DNA of 64,000 bases from Paracraurococcus lichenis (GCF_030657435.1 NZ_JAUTWS010000015.1:62001-126000); one strand, 5' to 3'. Positions 15,693 to 24,896 are shown, counted from the first letter of the stretch. The notes: generated by a model not told the origin, from the sequence alone. Made by a program: numbers and translations.

Positions 15693-16175
15693 TCAGGGCC
15701 GATTCCGATAGACTCCCCGGCCGAGCTTTGCCAGGGCCGCGCGCAGCTCATCCCCGGGGACGGCGGAGACGGCCTGCTCCACCCGGTCCGGCAGCGGCGC
15801 GGGCGCGGCGGGGCGGGAGGCGGCGGCGGGGCCGGCCGGCGCCTGCTGGATGAAGCGCAGCCGCTCCACCATCGCCTTGCCGAGATGGCCGTTGATGCGG
15901 GCGAGGAGCTGCGGCGCGAGGTGCGACAGCTCCATCGCCACCGGCCCGGCGCAGGCGATGGTGAGCGTCCCGGCGGCGAAGCGGCGCGGCGTGGTGACGG
16001 CGGCGAGGGCGGGGCCCACGACCTCCGTCCAGTCGGCCATGAGCTGCGCGCCGCCCGGGCTCTTCCGGCGGAAGACCGGGCGGGTGAGGGCCGGGATCAG
16101 GGCGCCGAGCGGCCGCGGCCCATAAGGTGACCGGGCAGGGGTGAAGCCGGCGCCCTTGCCGCTATCCTTGGCCAT
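15693..16175 (-). CDS. dciA: DciA-like protein (DUF721), helicase-loader family
   Basis: A 160-residue cytoplasmic protein. The segment LMADWTEVVGPALAAVTTPRRFAAG, then LTIACAGPVAMELSHLAPQLLARIN (about residues 45-105), matches the DUF721/DciA core, a KH-like fold that in DnaC-lacking bacteria loads the replicative helicase DnaB. The C-terminal part is Pro/Ala-rich and low in complexity. It is first in the dciA-dsbA-smc operon, 43 bases before dsbA. Its ATG touches the mutY ATG on the other strand with no base between (CAT|ATG); its ribosome site lies inside mutY codons 3-5. Confidence 0.85.
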   Translation of the reverse strand: MAKDSGKGAGFTPARSPYGPRPLGALIPALTRPVFRRKSPGGAQLMADWTEVVGPALAAVTTPRRFAAGTLTIACAGPVAMELSHLAPQLLARINGHLGKAMVERLRFIQQAPAGPAAASRPAAPAPLPDRVEQAVSAVPGDELRAALAKLGRGVYRNRP

Positions 16176-17222
16176 ATGCCCTTGCTCCCGCCCGCAGCGC
16201 CGCTGCTCGCCTGGTACGACCGCCACCGCCGGGTCCTGCCCTTCCGGAGTCGCGGCGGACCGCCCGATCCCTACCATGTCTGGCTGTCCGAGGTGATGCT
16301 GCAGCAGACGACGGTCGCCGCGGTCGGGCCGCGCTTCGACCGCTTCCTCGCCCGCTTCCCGAGCGTGGCGGCGCTGGCGGCGGCGCCGGAGGGCGATGTC
16401 ATGGAGGAATGGGCCGGGCTCGGCTACTACGCCCGCGCCCGCAACCTGCATGCCTGCGCGAGGCTGGTCGCCGCGCGCGGCGGCTTCCCGCGGGAGGCGG
16501 CGGCGCTGCGGGAATTGCCGGGCATCGGCGCCTATACCGCCGCGGCGGTCGCCGCCATCGCCTTCGACCGGCCGGTGGTGCCGGTGGACGGCAATGTCGA
16601 GCGGGTGGTGGCGCGCCTTGCCGCGGAGGAGGCCGAACTGCCCGGCGCGAAGCCACGCCTCGCCGCGCTGGCCGAGGGCTTCATGGCCGATGCCGAGGCC
16701 CGCGCCCGGCCCGGCGACTTCGCCCAGGCGCTCTTCGACCTGGGTGCGACGATCTGCACGCCGCGCGCGCCGGCCTGCGCCCTCTGCCCCTGGCGGGAGG
16801 GTTGCGAGGCCCGGAAGCGGGGCATCCAGGAGGAATTGCCGCGCAAGGCGCCGAAGCGGGCGCGGCCGCTGCGACAGGGGATGCATTTCCTGCTGACGGA
16901 TGCGGCGGGGCAGGTGCTGCTGCGGCGCCGGCCGCCGAAGGGGCTGCTCGGCGGCATGCTGGAGATCCCCGGCACGCCCTGGCGTGATGAGCCCTGGAGC
17001 GAGGCCGAGGCGCTGCCCTTCGCGCCCCTGCCCGGGCTGCGCTGGCGGCGGGTGCCGGGGGTGGCGCGGCACGGCTTCACGCATTTCGAGTTGGAGATGG
17101 GGCTGCTGGCGGCCGAGGTGCCGGCGCTTTCGCCCGCCGAGGGCATGGAGGCACGACCGCTGGCCGAGGCGCCGGCAGCGCTGCCGACGGTGATGCGGCG
17201 GCTGCTGCAACTCCTCGAATGA
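16176..17222 (+). CDS. mutY: A/G-specific adenine DNA glycosylase MutY
   Basis: Removes adenine mispaired with 8-oxoguanine. The protein has 348 residues. The catalytic glutamate is Glu39 in WLSEVMLQQT, the helix-hairpin-helix is LPGIGAYTA (114-122), and the catalytic aspartate is Asp138 in VPVDGNVERV. The [4Fe-4S] ligands are Cys194, Cys201, Cys204 and Cys210 with C-x6-C-x2-C-x5-C spacing. A NUDIX-like domain that reads 8-oxoG follows (about 230-345). It is divergent from dciA, with the two ATGs abutting. No ribosome site precedes the ATG, so translation may be leaderless or use another signal. Confidence 0.97.
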   Translation: MPLLPPAAPLLAWYDRHRRVLPFRSRGGPPDPYHVWLSEVMLQQTTVAAVGPRFDRFLARFPSVAALAAAPEGDVMEEWAGLGYYARARNLHACARLVAARGGFPREAAALRELPGIGAYTAAAVAAIAFDRPVVPVDGNVERVVARLAAEEAELPGAKPRLAALAEGFMADAEARARPGDFAQALFDLGATICTPRAPACALCPWREGCEARKRGIQEELPRKAPKRARPLRQGMHFLLTDAAGQVLLRRRPPKGLLGGMLEIPGTPWRDEPWSEAEALPFAPLPGLRWRRVPGVARHGFTHFELEMGLLAAEVPALSPAEGMEARPLAEAPAALPTVMRRLLQLLE

Positions 17223-17711
17223 AGCCGGCTCAAAATCCCTCAATCCGGGGCCGGATTCGTAAAACCGGGCTGAGTCCGGATCGGACCCAATGCGCCGAAG
17301 CCCAGCTTTCCCGCGGCGTTCACGCGCGGCGCTTGAGGAATTTTAGAATTTTACGCGGGGTCCGACACCGGCCGGCTCTCCGGGCGCAGGGGCGGTGTTG
17401 ACATTATTCCTATACACGCCGCACCGCCGCAAGGCAAGCGCGGTCGGGCGACCCGCGCGGCAGCCTGGCTGGACGGGCAGCGGCACCGGCGCGATGATGC
17501 CGGCCATCGCGCGGCGACTTGGCGGCAGCCAGGTCCTCCACGCCAAGGCGCGGTTCGGCGCCCAAGGCCATGGAGGGAACGCGTGATCCCCACCCAGGAC
17601 ACCGTGCCTGCGCCCGCGCCCGGGCGGCAGGCATGCGAAGCGGCGCCGCCCCGCGCCCTGCCGCATCCGGCAGCCGCGGCCAGACCGACCGATGCAAGAG
17701 GAGCCACAGGC
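17223..17711. other. 489-bp intergenic region with an AT-richer patch
   Basis: No gene is supported here. The first 130 bases are the least GC-rich part of this half of the window and hold a perfect palindrome AATCCGG-GG-CCGGATT at 17242-17257 and two near-identical AGAATTTTA-type runs at about 17338-17352. The rest is GC-rich and ends in the AGAGGAG ribosome site of the next gene. It probably holds the hydrolase promoter, but I cannot place it. Confidence 0.5.
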
Positions 17712-18548
17712 ATGTCCTTCGTGACCACCCGCGACGGCGTCGAGATCTTCTACAAGGACTGGGGGCCGCGCGACGCGCAGCCCATCGTGTTCCATCACGG
17801 CTGGCCGCTCTCCAGCGACGACTGGGACGCGCAGATGCTGTTCTTCCTCGGGCATGGCTTCCGCGTGGTCGCGCATGACCGGCGCGGCCATGGCCGCTCG
17901 GCGCAGGTCAGCGAAGGCCACGACATGGACCACTATGCGGCCGACGCCTTCGCGGTGGTCGAGCACCTGGACCTGCGCAACGCCGTGCATATCGGCCATT
18001 CCACCGGCGGCGGCGAGGTCGCGCGCTATGTCGCGCGGCATGGCGAGCCTGCCGGCCGCGTCGCCAGGGCGGTGCTGGTCAGCGCCGTGCCGCCGCTGAT
18101 GCTGAAGACCGAGGGCAACCCGGAGGGGCTGCCGCGCGAGGTCTTCGACGGCTTCCGCAAGGGCACCGCCGGGAATCGCGCGCAGACCTTCCTCGACGTC
18201 GCGGCGGGGCCCTTCTACGGCTTCAACCGGCCGGGTGCGCAGGTCCACCAGGGCGTGATCCAGAACTGGTGGCGCCAGGGCATGATGGGCAGCGCGAAGG
18301 CGCATTACGACGGCATCAAAGCCTTCTCGGAAACCGACCAGACCGAGGACCTCAAGGCGATCACCGTGCCGACGCTGGTGCTGCACGGCGACGACGACCA
18401 GATCGTACCGATCGTCGCCTCGGCGCAGAAATCCATCAAGCTGCTGCAGAACGGCAGGCTGAAGGTCTATCCGGGCTACCCGCACGGCATGCTGACGACG
18501 CATGCCGAGACCCTCAACGCCGACCTGCTCGCCTTCCTCCGCTCCTGA
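17712..18548 (+). CDS. Alpha/beta hydrolase, cofactor-free chloroperoxidase type
   Basis: A 278-residue cytoplasmic hydrolase. The N-terminus ([14 protein letters not shown]) and the [12 protein letters not shown] oxyanion loop are typical of the bacterial non-haem haloperoxidase/perhydrolase group. The triad is Ser97 in HIGHSTGGG, the aspartate in HGDDDQIVP (227-229) and His258 in GYPHGM. Enzymes of this group hydrolyse esters and form peracids; the natural substrate is rarely known. The ATG at 17712 has AGAGGAG 9-15 bases upstream; an earlier in-frame GTG/ATG has none. The gene is alone between mutY and a convergent peptidase. Confidence 0.92.
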   Translation: MSFVTTRDGVEIFYKDWGPRDAQPIVFHHGWPLSSDDWDAQMLFFLGHGFRVVAHDRRGHGRSAQVSEGHDMDHYAADAFAVVEHLDLRNAVHIGHSTGGGEVARYVARHGEPAGRVARAVLVSAVPPLMLKTEGNPEGLPREVFDGFRKGTAGNRAQTFLDVAAGPFYGFNRPGAQVHQGVIQNWWRQGMMGSAKAHYDGIKAFSETDQTEDLKAITVPTLVLHGDDDQIVPIVASAQKSIKLLQNGRLKVYPGYPHGMLTTHAETLNADLLAFLRS

Positions 18549-18838
18549 CGCCCGCGCGCTGGCGGCATCCGCCGCCGGCGCCCGAAGCGGGACGGCCGAT
18601 GCCGGACCCGCGCCGGGACCGCCCGGCTATGCCGCGCGTGCAGGGCGCCCGGACGGATGCTGCCGCCGGCAGCGGGTGATCCTGCTGCCGCGTGCGCGAG
18701 GGCGCCGCCGCCGTCCCAGCCACGCGCCATGGCCGGGACGGCGACGGGGCGGGGTCGGCAATGGCGCGGGGACGACCTGGACGGCCGGAGGCCGGCGCGC
18801 GGTCCGCCCTTCGGCTCGCGCGGGCCGGGAGCGCCCCG

Positions 18839-20053
18839 CTACTCCTCCATCCCCGCCACGGCGAGGATCGCGGCCAGGCTCGCCGTCATGCCGCGCAGGC
18901 TCTCGCCCGGCTCGACATCGATCCACTCCTCCAGGGAATGCGCCCGGCCGCCGCTGCCGCCCGAGCCGATCTTCACCGCGGGGACACCGAGGCTCATCGG
19001 GATATTGGCATCCGTCGAGGAATACTCGTGCTGCGGCGCATAGCCCTGCGCCGCGACCGCGGCGGTGGCGAGTTGCACGATGGCGGCGTCCGGCGCGGTG
19101 TTGCCGGCGGGGCGGTCGCCGATCGGCGTGCACTCCGCGGTGACCGCGCCCTGCTCCGTCGAGCGCGCGGCATTCTCGGCGGCGACGGCGGCTTCGACGC
19201 CGGCGAGGAAGTCCCGCTCCAGCCGCGCCAGTTCCGCCGCCGAGCGGCTGCGCAGGTCGACCTCCATCCAGACCGCGTTCGGGATGGCGTTCACCGAGGT
19301 GCCGCCGCCGAGCACGCTGGCGCAATGCGTGGTCTCCGGGTCGTCGGGCGCCGGGAGCGCCGAGAGCGTCAGCATCGCCCGGGCCATCGCATAGGCGGGG
19401 TTCACCAGGCCGAAGGCGGAGAAGCTGTGGCCGCCCGGGCCGCGGAAGGTGACGCGGTAGCGCTTGCTGCCGATGCCGCCGGTGACGATGCGGTCCACGT
19501 CGGGGCTGTCCACCGTGAAGAAGGCCTCGACGCGGTCGCGGTGGCGGCCTTCGGTGAAGAAGTGCCGCACGCCGCGGAGGTCGCCCAGCCCTTCCTCGCC
19601 GACATCGCCGAGGAAGAGGATATCGGCCCGCGTGCGGATGCCGGCCGCGTCGATCGCGCGCAGGAAGGCGAGGTTGACGGCGAGGCTGCGCGTGTCGTCG
19701 CCGATGCCGGGGGCGAAGAGCCGCGTCCCCTCCCGCCGCACCCGCACATCCGTGCCGGCGGGGAAGACCGTGTCGAGATGCGCGGCGACCACCACCGTGC
19801 TGCCGTTCCCGATGCCGCGGCGGCGGCCCATGACGTTGCCGATGGCATCCTGCTCCACCTCCTCGAGGCCATGCGCGCGGAGCATGTCGAGATAGGCGGC
19901 GGCGCGCTCCGCCTCGCCGTAGGGCGGGGCGGGGATCTCCGTCAGCGCGACGATGTCGGCGACGGTGCGGTCGTGCTCGCGCGCCATCACCGCCGCGGCC
20001 TCGCGGAAGCGGGGATGGGCGAGGATGCGGGCGATGGTGGCCTCGGCGGTCAT
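18839..20053 (-). CDS. M20-family metallopeptidase (peptidase T / dipeptidase-like)
   Basis: A 404-residue di-zinc peptidase. The first metal ligands are in VVAAHLDTVFP, the bridging aspartate in GIGDDTRSLA, and the catalytic and metal glutamates in GDVGEEGLGD. The lid domain begins near GPGGHSFSAFG, and the last histidine lies in GRAHSLEEWIDV. It resembles the tripeptidase branch of M20 more than the ArgE/DapE branch. It is convergent with the chloroperoxidase-type gene, leaving about 290 GC-rich bases in which I see nothing, and divergent from the glycosidase gene. Confidence 0.9.
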   Translation of the reverse strand: MTAEATIARILAHPRFREAAAVMAREHDRTVADIVALTEIPAPPYGEAERAAAYLDMLRAHGLEEVEQDAIGNVMGRRRGIGNGSTVVVAAHLDTVFPAGTDVRVRREGTRLFAPGIGDDTRSLAVNLAFLRAIDAAGIRTRADILFLGDVGEEGLGDLRGVRHFFTEGRHRDRVEAFFTVDSPDVDRIVTGGIGSKRYRVTFRGPGGHSFSAFGLVNPAYAMARAMLTLSALPAPDDPETTHCASVLGGGTSVNAIPNAVWMEVDLRSRSAAELARLERDFLAGVEAAVAAENAARSTEQGAVTAECTPIGDRPAGNTAPDAAIVQLATAAVAAQGYAPQHEYSSTDANIPMSLGVPAVKIGSGGSGGRAHSLEEWIDVEPGESLRGMTASLAAILAVAGMEE

Positions 20054-20172
20054 GGCGGCGTCCCGGCTACGTCCGCGGCAGAGGGGGGGTGGACGGCCGC
20101 GCCCGTCAAGCCGCGGCGGAACGGGCGGCGGGGGCACCCGTTCCCGGCGGGGCAGGCCGGGGAGAGGGGGCG

Positions 20173-21975
20173 ATGGCGCGACGGCGCGCGGTGCTGGCGG
20201 GGCTGGGGGCGGCCGCCCTGGCGCGCGGGGCGTCGGCTGCGGCGCTGCCGGCCGGGATCGGCGAATTCCGCCGCGGCGATTTCGACATGGTCGGCGTCTT
20301 CGACATCGACTGGCTGACCGAGCCGCGCATGACGCGCATGCTGGACGCCATGGCCGCCTCGCCCGGGGCCTTCGGCGCGGTGCGCGTCTTCGGCGTGCTG
20401 AATGCGGGGGAGCGCGAGCAGGTCGCGCCGACGAGCAGCGGCCGCACCTGGCCCGCGCCCGGGGCGCCGATGGATTTTGCCGCGAGCCTCGCCGGGATCG
20501 AGGCGCTGGTCTCGCGCGGCCTCCTGCCCTTCCTGCCGCTCGCCTTCTCCCCGGCCGCCCTCGCGCCGCATCCGGCGGAGCCGCCGGCCGATCTCGGGCT
20601 CTGGCAGCGCCTGGTGCGCGGCTTCCTCGATGCCGCCGTCGCGCGCTTCGGCGCGGCCGAGGTCGGGCGCTGGTGGCTGGAGGTCTGGAACGAGCCAAAC
20701 ATGCCGCCCTTCTGGCGCGGCGATTTCGAGCGCTACCTCGCGCTCTACCGCGCGACCGCCGCGGCGGTGCACGAGGGCGGCCACCAGGTGCGGCTGGGCG
20801 GGCCGGTGATCGCCTGGATGCCGGAGGAAGGGCCGCGGCTGATGCGGCGCTTCCTGGAATTCCTCCGCGACGAGCCGGCGGTGCCGTGCGACTTCCTCAG
20901 CTACCACCGCAAGGGCATTTGGGTGGAGGAGGAGACGGAGCCGCGCCTGTCGCGCCTGGTCGAGGCGGCGGAGCAGACCGCCGCCATGGCGCAGGACCTC
21001 GTCCCCGGGCGCTGCCGTGGCCTGGTGCTGGTGAACCACGAGGCCGACATGAAGGTCGGCTTCGACCAGCCCTATGCGCCGCGGCTGGATGAGCGCTTCC
21101 CGTCCTGGCTCGCGGCCTCCGCCATCGCGCATACGGCGCTGTCGCTGCGGCATGCCGGGCAGGGCCTGCGCTTCGCGGCGGCGGCGGACGATGCCAACCA
21201 GCACCTGGTGCGGGCGCCCTTCGACGGGCGGCGGGCGCTGTTCACCCGCACCGATGCCGGGCCGGACGACCTGGTGAAGCTGCCGGTCTTCCAGGTCTAC
21301 GAGTTGCTGCGGCTGCTGGGCGAGCGCGTGCTCTCGATCGCGCCGGGGCCGGAGCTCTACGCCATGGTGACGGCCGGGGAGGGCGGCATCGCCGCGCTGG
21401 CGACGCTGCAGGCGGGCGCGCCGCGGCGCTGGCGGTGGGAGCAGCGCGACCTGCCCTGGCCGCGGGTGAACCTGGCGCTGTTCCGGATCGACGCGACGCA
21501 TGCGAATGCCTTCGCCGCGGCGGGGCGGCGGATGCCGGCGCGGGTGGATGCGGCGGCGGCAGGGCGGCTGCGGCAGGCGGCGGAGGGGATGGCGCCGGCG
21601 CCGCTGCGCCCGGGCCTCGCGCCGCGGGGCGGGCGGATCGCGCTCGACTTCGACCTGGCGCCGGGCACGACGGTGCTCGCTTGGGTGACGCCCTTCGAGG
21701 CGGCGGTGCCGGAGGCGCCGCGCGGGCTGCGGGCGGAGGCGCGCGGGGCGGATGTGCTGCTACGCTGGGCGCCGTCGCGCGCGCCGGGCTTCTATGGCTA
21801 CGAGGTGCTGCGGCGGCAGGCGGGCGGGCCCTGGCGGCGCCTCGCGCCGCCGCTGCGCGGCGCGGAGTGGACCGACACCGCGCCGCCGGCGGGAGCGCCG
21901 CTGGAGTATCGCGTGCGCCTCCTGTCCACCTCCGGGAAGCGCAGCGAGGCCGCGACCACCACCATCCGCCCTTGA
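20173..21975 (+). CDS. Secreted GH39-like glycoside hydrolase with a C-terminal FnIII-like domain
   Basis: A 600-residue protein with a twin-arginine-style signal (MARRRAVLAGLGAAA). The (beta/alpha)8 domain covers about residues 30-400; the acid/base glutamate is in WWLEVWNEPN (about 171-180), the clan-A signature also seen in beta-xylosidases and alpha-L-iduronidases of family 39. A fibronectin-III-like module closes the protein (about 505-600, PRGLRAEARGADVLLRW ... GFYGYEVLRR). The ATG at 20173 follows GGAGAGGGGG. Substrate unknown. It stands alone and is followed by a hairpin terminator. Confidence 0.85.
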   Translation: MARRRAVLAGLGAAALARGASAAALPAGIGEFRRGDFDMVGVFDIDWLTEPRMTRMLDAMAASPGAFGAVRVFGVLNAGEREQVAPTSSGRTWPAPGAPMDFAASLAGIEALVSRGLLPFLPLAFSPAALAPHPAEPPADLGLWQRLVRGFLDAAVARFGAAEVGRWWLEVWNEPNMPPFWRGDFERYLALYRATAAAVHEGGHQVRLGGPVIAWMPEEGPRLMRRFLEFLRDEPAVPCDFLSYHRKGIWVEEETEPRLSRLVEAAEQTAAMAQDLVPGRCRGLVLVNHEADMKVGFDQPYAPRLDERFPSWLAASAIAHTALSLRHAGQGLRFAAAADDANQHLVRAPFDGRRALFTRTDAGPDDLVKLPVFQVYELLRLLGERVLSIAPGPELYAMVTAGEGGIAALATLQAGAPRRWRWEQRDLPWPRVNLALFRIDATHANAFAAAGRRMPARVDAAAAGRLRQAAEGMAPAPLRPGLAPRGGRIALDFDLAPGTTVLAWVTPFEAAVPEAPRGLRAEARGADVLLRWAPSRAPGFYGYEVLRRQAGGPWRRLAPPLRGAEWTDTAPPAGAPLEYRVRLLSTSGKRSEAATTTIRP

Positions 21976-21989
21976 GAGAGGCGCATCGC

Positions 21990-22010
21990 GCGCTCGACCC
22001 CGTCGAGCGC
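21990..22010 (+). terminator. Hairpin after the GH39-like gene
   Basis: A perfect 9-bp stem (21990-21998 with 22002-22010) with a CCC loop, 15 bases after the stop codon. There is no clear T-run. Confidence 0.5.
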
Positions 22011-22023
22011 ACCTCGAGCCAAA

Positions 22024-22111
22024 GCCATGCTGCCGGGCCGCCGTCAAGGATGCCGCGCAGCGGCACCGCGCGTCGCGCGGCCTGTCCTTGACGGCGGCCC
22101 GGCAGCATGGC
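22024..22111. repeat. 88-bp branched palindrome (27-bp outer stem, two inner hairpins)
   Basis: Left arm 22024-22050 and right arm 22085-22111 are perfect reverse complements over 27 bases. Between them lie two more perfect hairpins: TGCCGC-GCA-GCGGCA (22051-22065) and CCGCGCG-T-CGCGCGG (22066-22080). A single strand would fold into a three-way junction. Confidence 0.85.
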
Positions 22112-22196
22112 CGGGGGCAATGGCGCCGCCGCCGTGCCGCCGGCCTGGACCGCTTGCGAAGCCGGGCCATCTCACGGCCATGGAGGACCGCGCCCC

Positions 22197-22825
22197 ATGC
22201 CCGCCCGCCTGCTCTCCGCCGCCTCGGCCCTGCTGCTCGGCGCCTGCTCGGTGATCGGCCTGCGATCGGGCACCGAGGAACCGCGCTTCGAGGTCCTCGG
22301 TCGCCAGGGCGAGGTGGAGATCCGTCGCTACGCCCCGCGCCTCGCGGCCGAGACCACGGTCGCCGCCGCCGGCGAGGAGGCGGCGCGGAGCGAGGGCTTC
22401 CGCCGCCTCGCGCATTTCATCTTCGGCGGCAACCGCGGCGCCGCGCGCATCGCCATGACCGCGCCGGTCGCCCAGGGGCCGCAGCGGATCGCCATGACGG
22501 CGCCCGTGGCGCAGGAGGCGGCCGGCGCGGGCGCCTGGACCATCCGCTTCTTCATGCCGGCGCGGTACACGCGCGAGACCCTGCCGGAGCCCGAGGACCC
22601 GCGGGTCTCGATCGCGGTGGTCCCCGCCGCCACCATGGGCGTGCTGCGCTATGCCGGCGTGCCGACCGGCGCCGCCGCGGCGGCCCGCCGCGCCGCCCTG
22701 CTGGCCGCGCTCCGCGAGGGGCCCTGGCAGCCGGCGGGCGAGGCCGAGGACGGTTCTACGACCCGCCCTGGACCCTGCCGCCGTTGCGGCGGAACGAGGC
22801 CGTGGTGCCCGTCGCGCCCCGCTGA
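22197..22825 (+). pseudogene. Frameshifted SOUL-family haem-binding lipoprotein
   Basis: The first frame from ATG 22197 gives a lipoprotein signal (lipobox LLGAC, Cys at about 17) and the SOUL/HBP domain: EVEIRRYAPRLAAETTV, then a doubled RIAMTAPVAQ motif (about residues 82-103), then WTIRFFMPARYTRETLPEPEDPRV. Near 22750 the frame breaks: the expected tail FYDPPWTLPPLRRNEAVV is intact but in another frame, closing at 22825. One inserted base near 22752 would restore it. As the tail is fully conserved, the lesion is either very recent or a base-call error. SOUL proteins bind haem or tetrapyrroles. Confidence 0.75.
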
Positions 22826-22853
22826 ACGGCGGGCGCGCGCCTCGGGCCCGGCG

Positions 22854-23339
22854 TCATCCGCCCCGGGCCTCCGCCGCCGGCGGCGGGGTGGCCGGCGCGG
22901 CCAGGCCCTCCGCCACCCGTTCCAGCACCGCGAGGCAGGCGGCCAGTTCCTCCTCCGGGATGCCGGCCAGGATCTCGGCCCGCACGCCCGTCGCCGCCAC
23001 CTCGATGCGGTGGATCAACGGCCTTGCCTTGGTGGTGAGGTGCAGGGTCTTGGCGCGGCGGTCATGCGGGGCCTCGCGGCGCTCGACCAGGCCCTCGCCC
23101 TCCAGCCAGTCGAGGGTGCGGACCAGGGTCGGCCCCTCAATCAGCAGGCGCGCGGCCAGGTCCTTCTGCGTCATGCCCTCGCCGTCGCGGGAGATCGCCA
23201 GCAGGGCGAGCCAGCGCGCCTCGGTCAGGCCGTACTCGGCGATGCGCTGGTCCAGGCGCGCGCGCCATCGCCGCGCGATCTGCGCGATGAGGATGCCGAG
23301 GCGCCACTGGGTATGGGCGAGGGTGGACCCGTCCCGCAT
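22854..23339 (-). CDS. MarR-family transcriptional regulator
   Basis: A 161-residue winged-helix dimer. The DNA-binding part runs from GLTEARWLALLAISR through MTQKDLAARLLIEGPTLVRTLDWLEGEGLVERR to the wing RREAPHDRRAKTLHLT (about 38-105); helices at both ends form the dimer. It is divergent from the AtuA/DUF4387 operon across 195 bases that hold two GCTAGAT repeats (about 23346-23352 and 23373-23379) around a CTCATCATGAG palindrome, so it may control that operon and itself. The effector is unknown; phenolic or hydrophobic carboxylic acids are common for MarR. Confidence 0.92.
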   Translation of the reverse strand: MRDGSTLAHTQWRLGILIAQIARRWRARLDQRIAEYGLTEARWLALLAISRDGEGMTQKDLAARLLIEGPTLVRTLDWLEGEGLVERREAPHDRRAKTLHLTTKARPLIHRIEVAATGVRAEILAGIPEEELAACLAVLERVAEGLAAPATPPPAAEARGG

Positions 23340-23534
23340 GCGGGCAGGCTAGATCGCCCGCTCATCATGAGGAAGCTAGATAATGGGGGAGGCGGGGAGC
23401 CCTCGCGCCGGCGGCACTGTCCGCCGCGGCGGGATGCGGCCATGATGCGGGGGAGGAGAACGTCCGGATGAACCAGCATCCCGAGCACCGCCCGGCGCCG
23501 CGCCGGGCCGCCTGGCCGCGGCGGGCCTGAGCCG

Positions 23535-24893
23535 ATGCGCCAGGTCCGCATGGTCTCCGTCGCCGGCATCCTCGGCTACGGCTATCCCGAAAGCTCGCTG
23601 GCGGCGGCGCTCGAGCGCGGGGTGGACATGATCGGCTGCGACGGCGGCAGCAGCGATCCCGGGCCCTACTACCTCGGCAGCGGCAAGCCCTTCGTCTCGC
23701 TGCGCGCGCTCAGGCGCGACCTGCGGCTGATGCTGCTGGCGGCCGTGAAGCACCGCGTGCCGATGGTGGTCGGCACCTGCGGCGGCGCGGGCGGGGAGCC
23801 GCACCTGCAACTCGTGGCGCAGATGGTGCGCGAGATCGCGCGCGAGGAAGGCCTGCACTTCCCCATGGCGCTGATCCATGCGGAGCAGCCGAAGGAGCGC
23901 ATCCGCCGGCGCATCCGCGAAGGCCGCACCATGCCGCTCGGCCGCATGCCGCCGCTGGAGGAGGGCACGGTCGACCGGGCCGAGCGGATCGTCGGCCTCT
24001 GCGGGCCGGAGCCCTATATCCGCGCGCTGGACGAGGGGGCGCAGGTCGTCCTCGGTGGCCGCAGTTCCGACCCGGCGCCCTTCGCGGCGCATGCCATGCG
24101 GGCGCAATTGCCGCCGGCCCAGGCCTGGTATGCCGGCAAGATGCTGGAATGCGGCGCCGCGCCGGCGCTGCCGAAAGGCCCGGACTGCCTCTACGTGACG
24201 GTGCGCGAGGACGGGGTGGTCTGCGAGCCGATGGGCGAGCGCGCCTGCACGCCCCTCTCGGTCGCCAACCACTCGCTGCACGAGAACCCCTCGCCGATCC
24301 GCCATGTCGAGCCGGGCGGGGTGCTGGACACCGCCGACTGCCGTTTCGAGGCGGTCTCCCCCAAGGCGACGCTGGTCACCGGCATGCGCTGGCTGCCGGC
24401 CGAGACCTATACGGTGAAGCTGGAGGCGGCGGAGCGCCTCGGCCATCGCTGCGTCAGCGTCGCCGGCACCCGCGACCCGGTGCTGATCGGCCAGCTCGAC
24501 GGCTTCCTCGGCCTGGTGCGCGAGCTGGTGGCGGGCAAGGCGCGCGACCTCGACATCGCGCCGGAGGACTACCGGCTGACCATCCACTGCTACGGCGCCA
24601 ACGGGGTGATGGCGGCGCGCGAGCCGGTCAGGGAGATCCGCTCGCACGAGATCGGCTTCCTGATCGACGTGGTCGGCCGCGACGCGGACATCGCCGCCGC
24701 GGTGATCGCGCTGGCGCGCACCTCCATGCTGCACAGCGACTTCCCCGGCCGCCTCTGCAAGGAGGGCAACATGGCCATCCCCTTCTCGCCGAGCGACCTC
24801 TCCGCCGGGGAGGTCTACCGGTTCAGCATGTCGCACGTGGTCGTCCCCGACGACCCCTACGAGATGTTCCCGATCGAGCACGAGCGAGTCTGA
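23535..24893 (+). CDS. AtuA-family protein (acyclic terpene utilisation, DUF1446)
   Basis: A 452-residue cytoplasmic protein. The N-terminal block ILGYGYPESSLAAALERGVDMIGCDGGSSDPGPYYLGSG is the hallmark of the DUF1446/AtuA family. AtuA is needed for citronellol and geraniol breakdown in Pseudomonas, but its reaction is not settled and the family is much wider than terpene pathways. The gene forms an operon with the DUF4387 gene 3 bases downstream, a pairing seen in many genomes. No other atu genes (carboxylase subunits, acyl-CoA dehydrogenase) lie nearby, so terpene use is not supported. The ATG at 23535 lacks a clear ribosome site; ATG 23550 is an alternative. Confidence 0.88.
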   Translation: MRQVRMVSVAGILGYGYPESSLAAALERGVDMIGCDGGSSDPGPYYLGSGKPFVSLRALRRDLRLMLLAAVKHRVPMVVGTCGGAGGEPHLQLVAQMVREIAREEGLHFPMALIHAEQPKERIRRRIREGRTMPLGRMPPLEEGTVDRAERIVGLCGPEPYIRALDEGAQVVLGGRSSDPAPFAAHAMRAQLPPAQAWYAGKMLECGAAPALPKGPDCLYVTVREDGVVCEPMGERACTPLSVANHSLHENPSPIRHVEPGGVLDTADCRFEAVSPKATLVTGMRWLPAETYTVKLEAAERLGHRCVSVAGTRDPVLIGQLDGFLGLVRELVAGKARDLDIAPEDYRLTIHCYGANGVMAAREPVREIRSHEIGFLIDVVGRDADIAAAVIALARTSMLHSDFPGRLCKEGNMAIPFSPSDLSAGEVYRFSMSHVVVPDDPYEMFPIEHERV

Positions 24894-24896
24894 TCC

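Noticed and set aside
17398..17416. TTGACA followed by TATACA upstream of the chloroperoxidase-type gene
   Set aside because: The two hexamers are only 7 bases apart; no -10 is found at 16-18 bases, so this is not a sigma-70 promoter as it stands.
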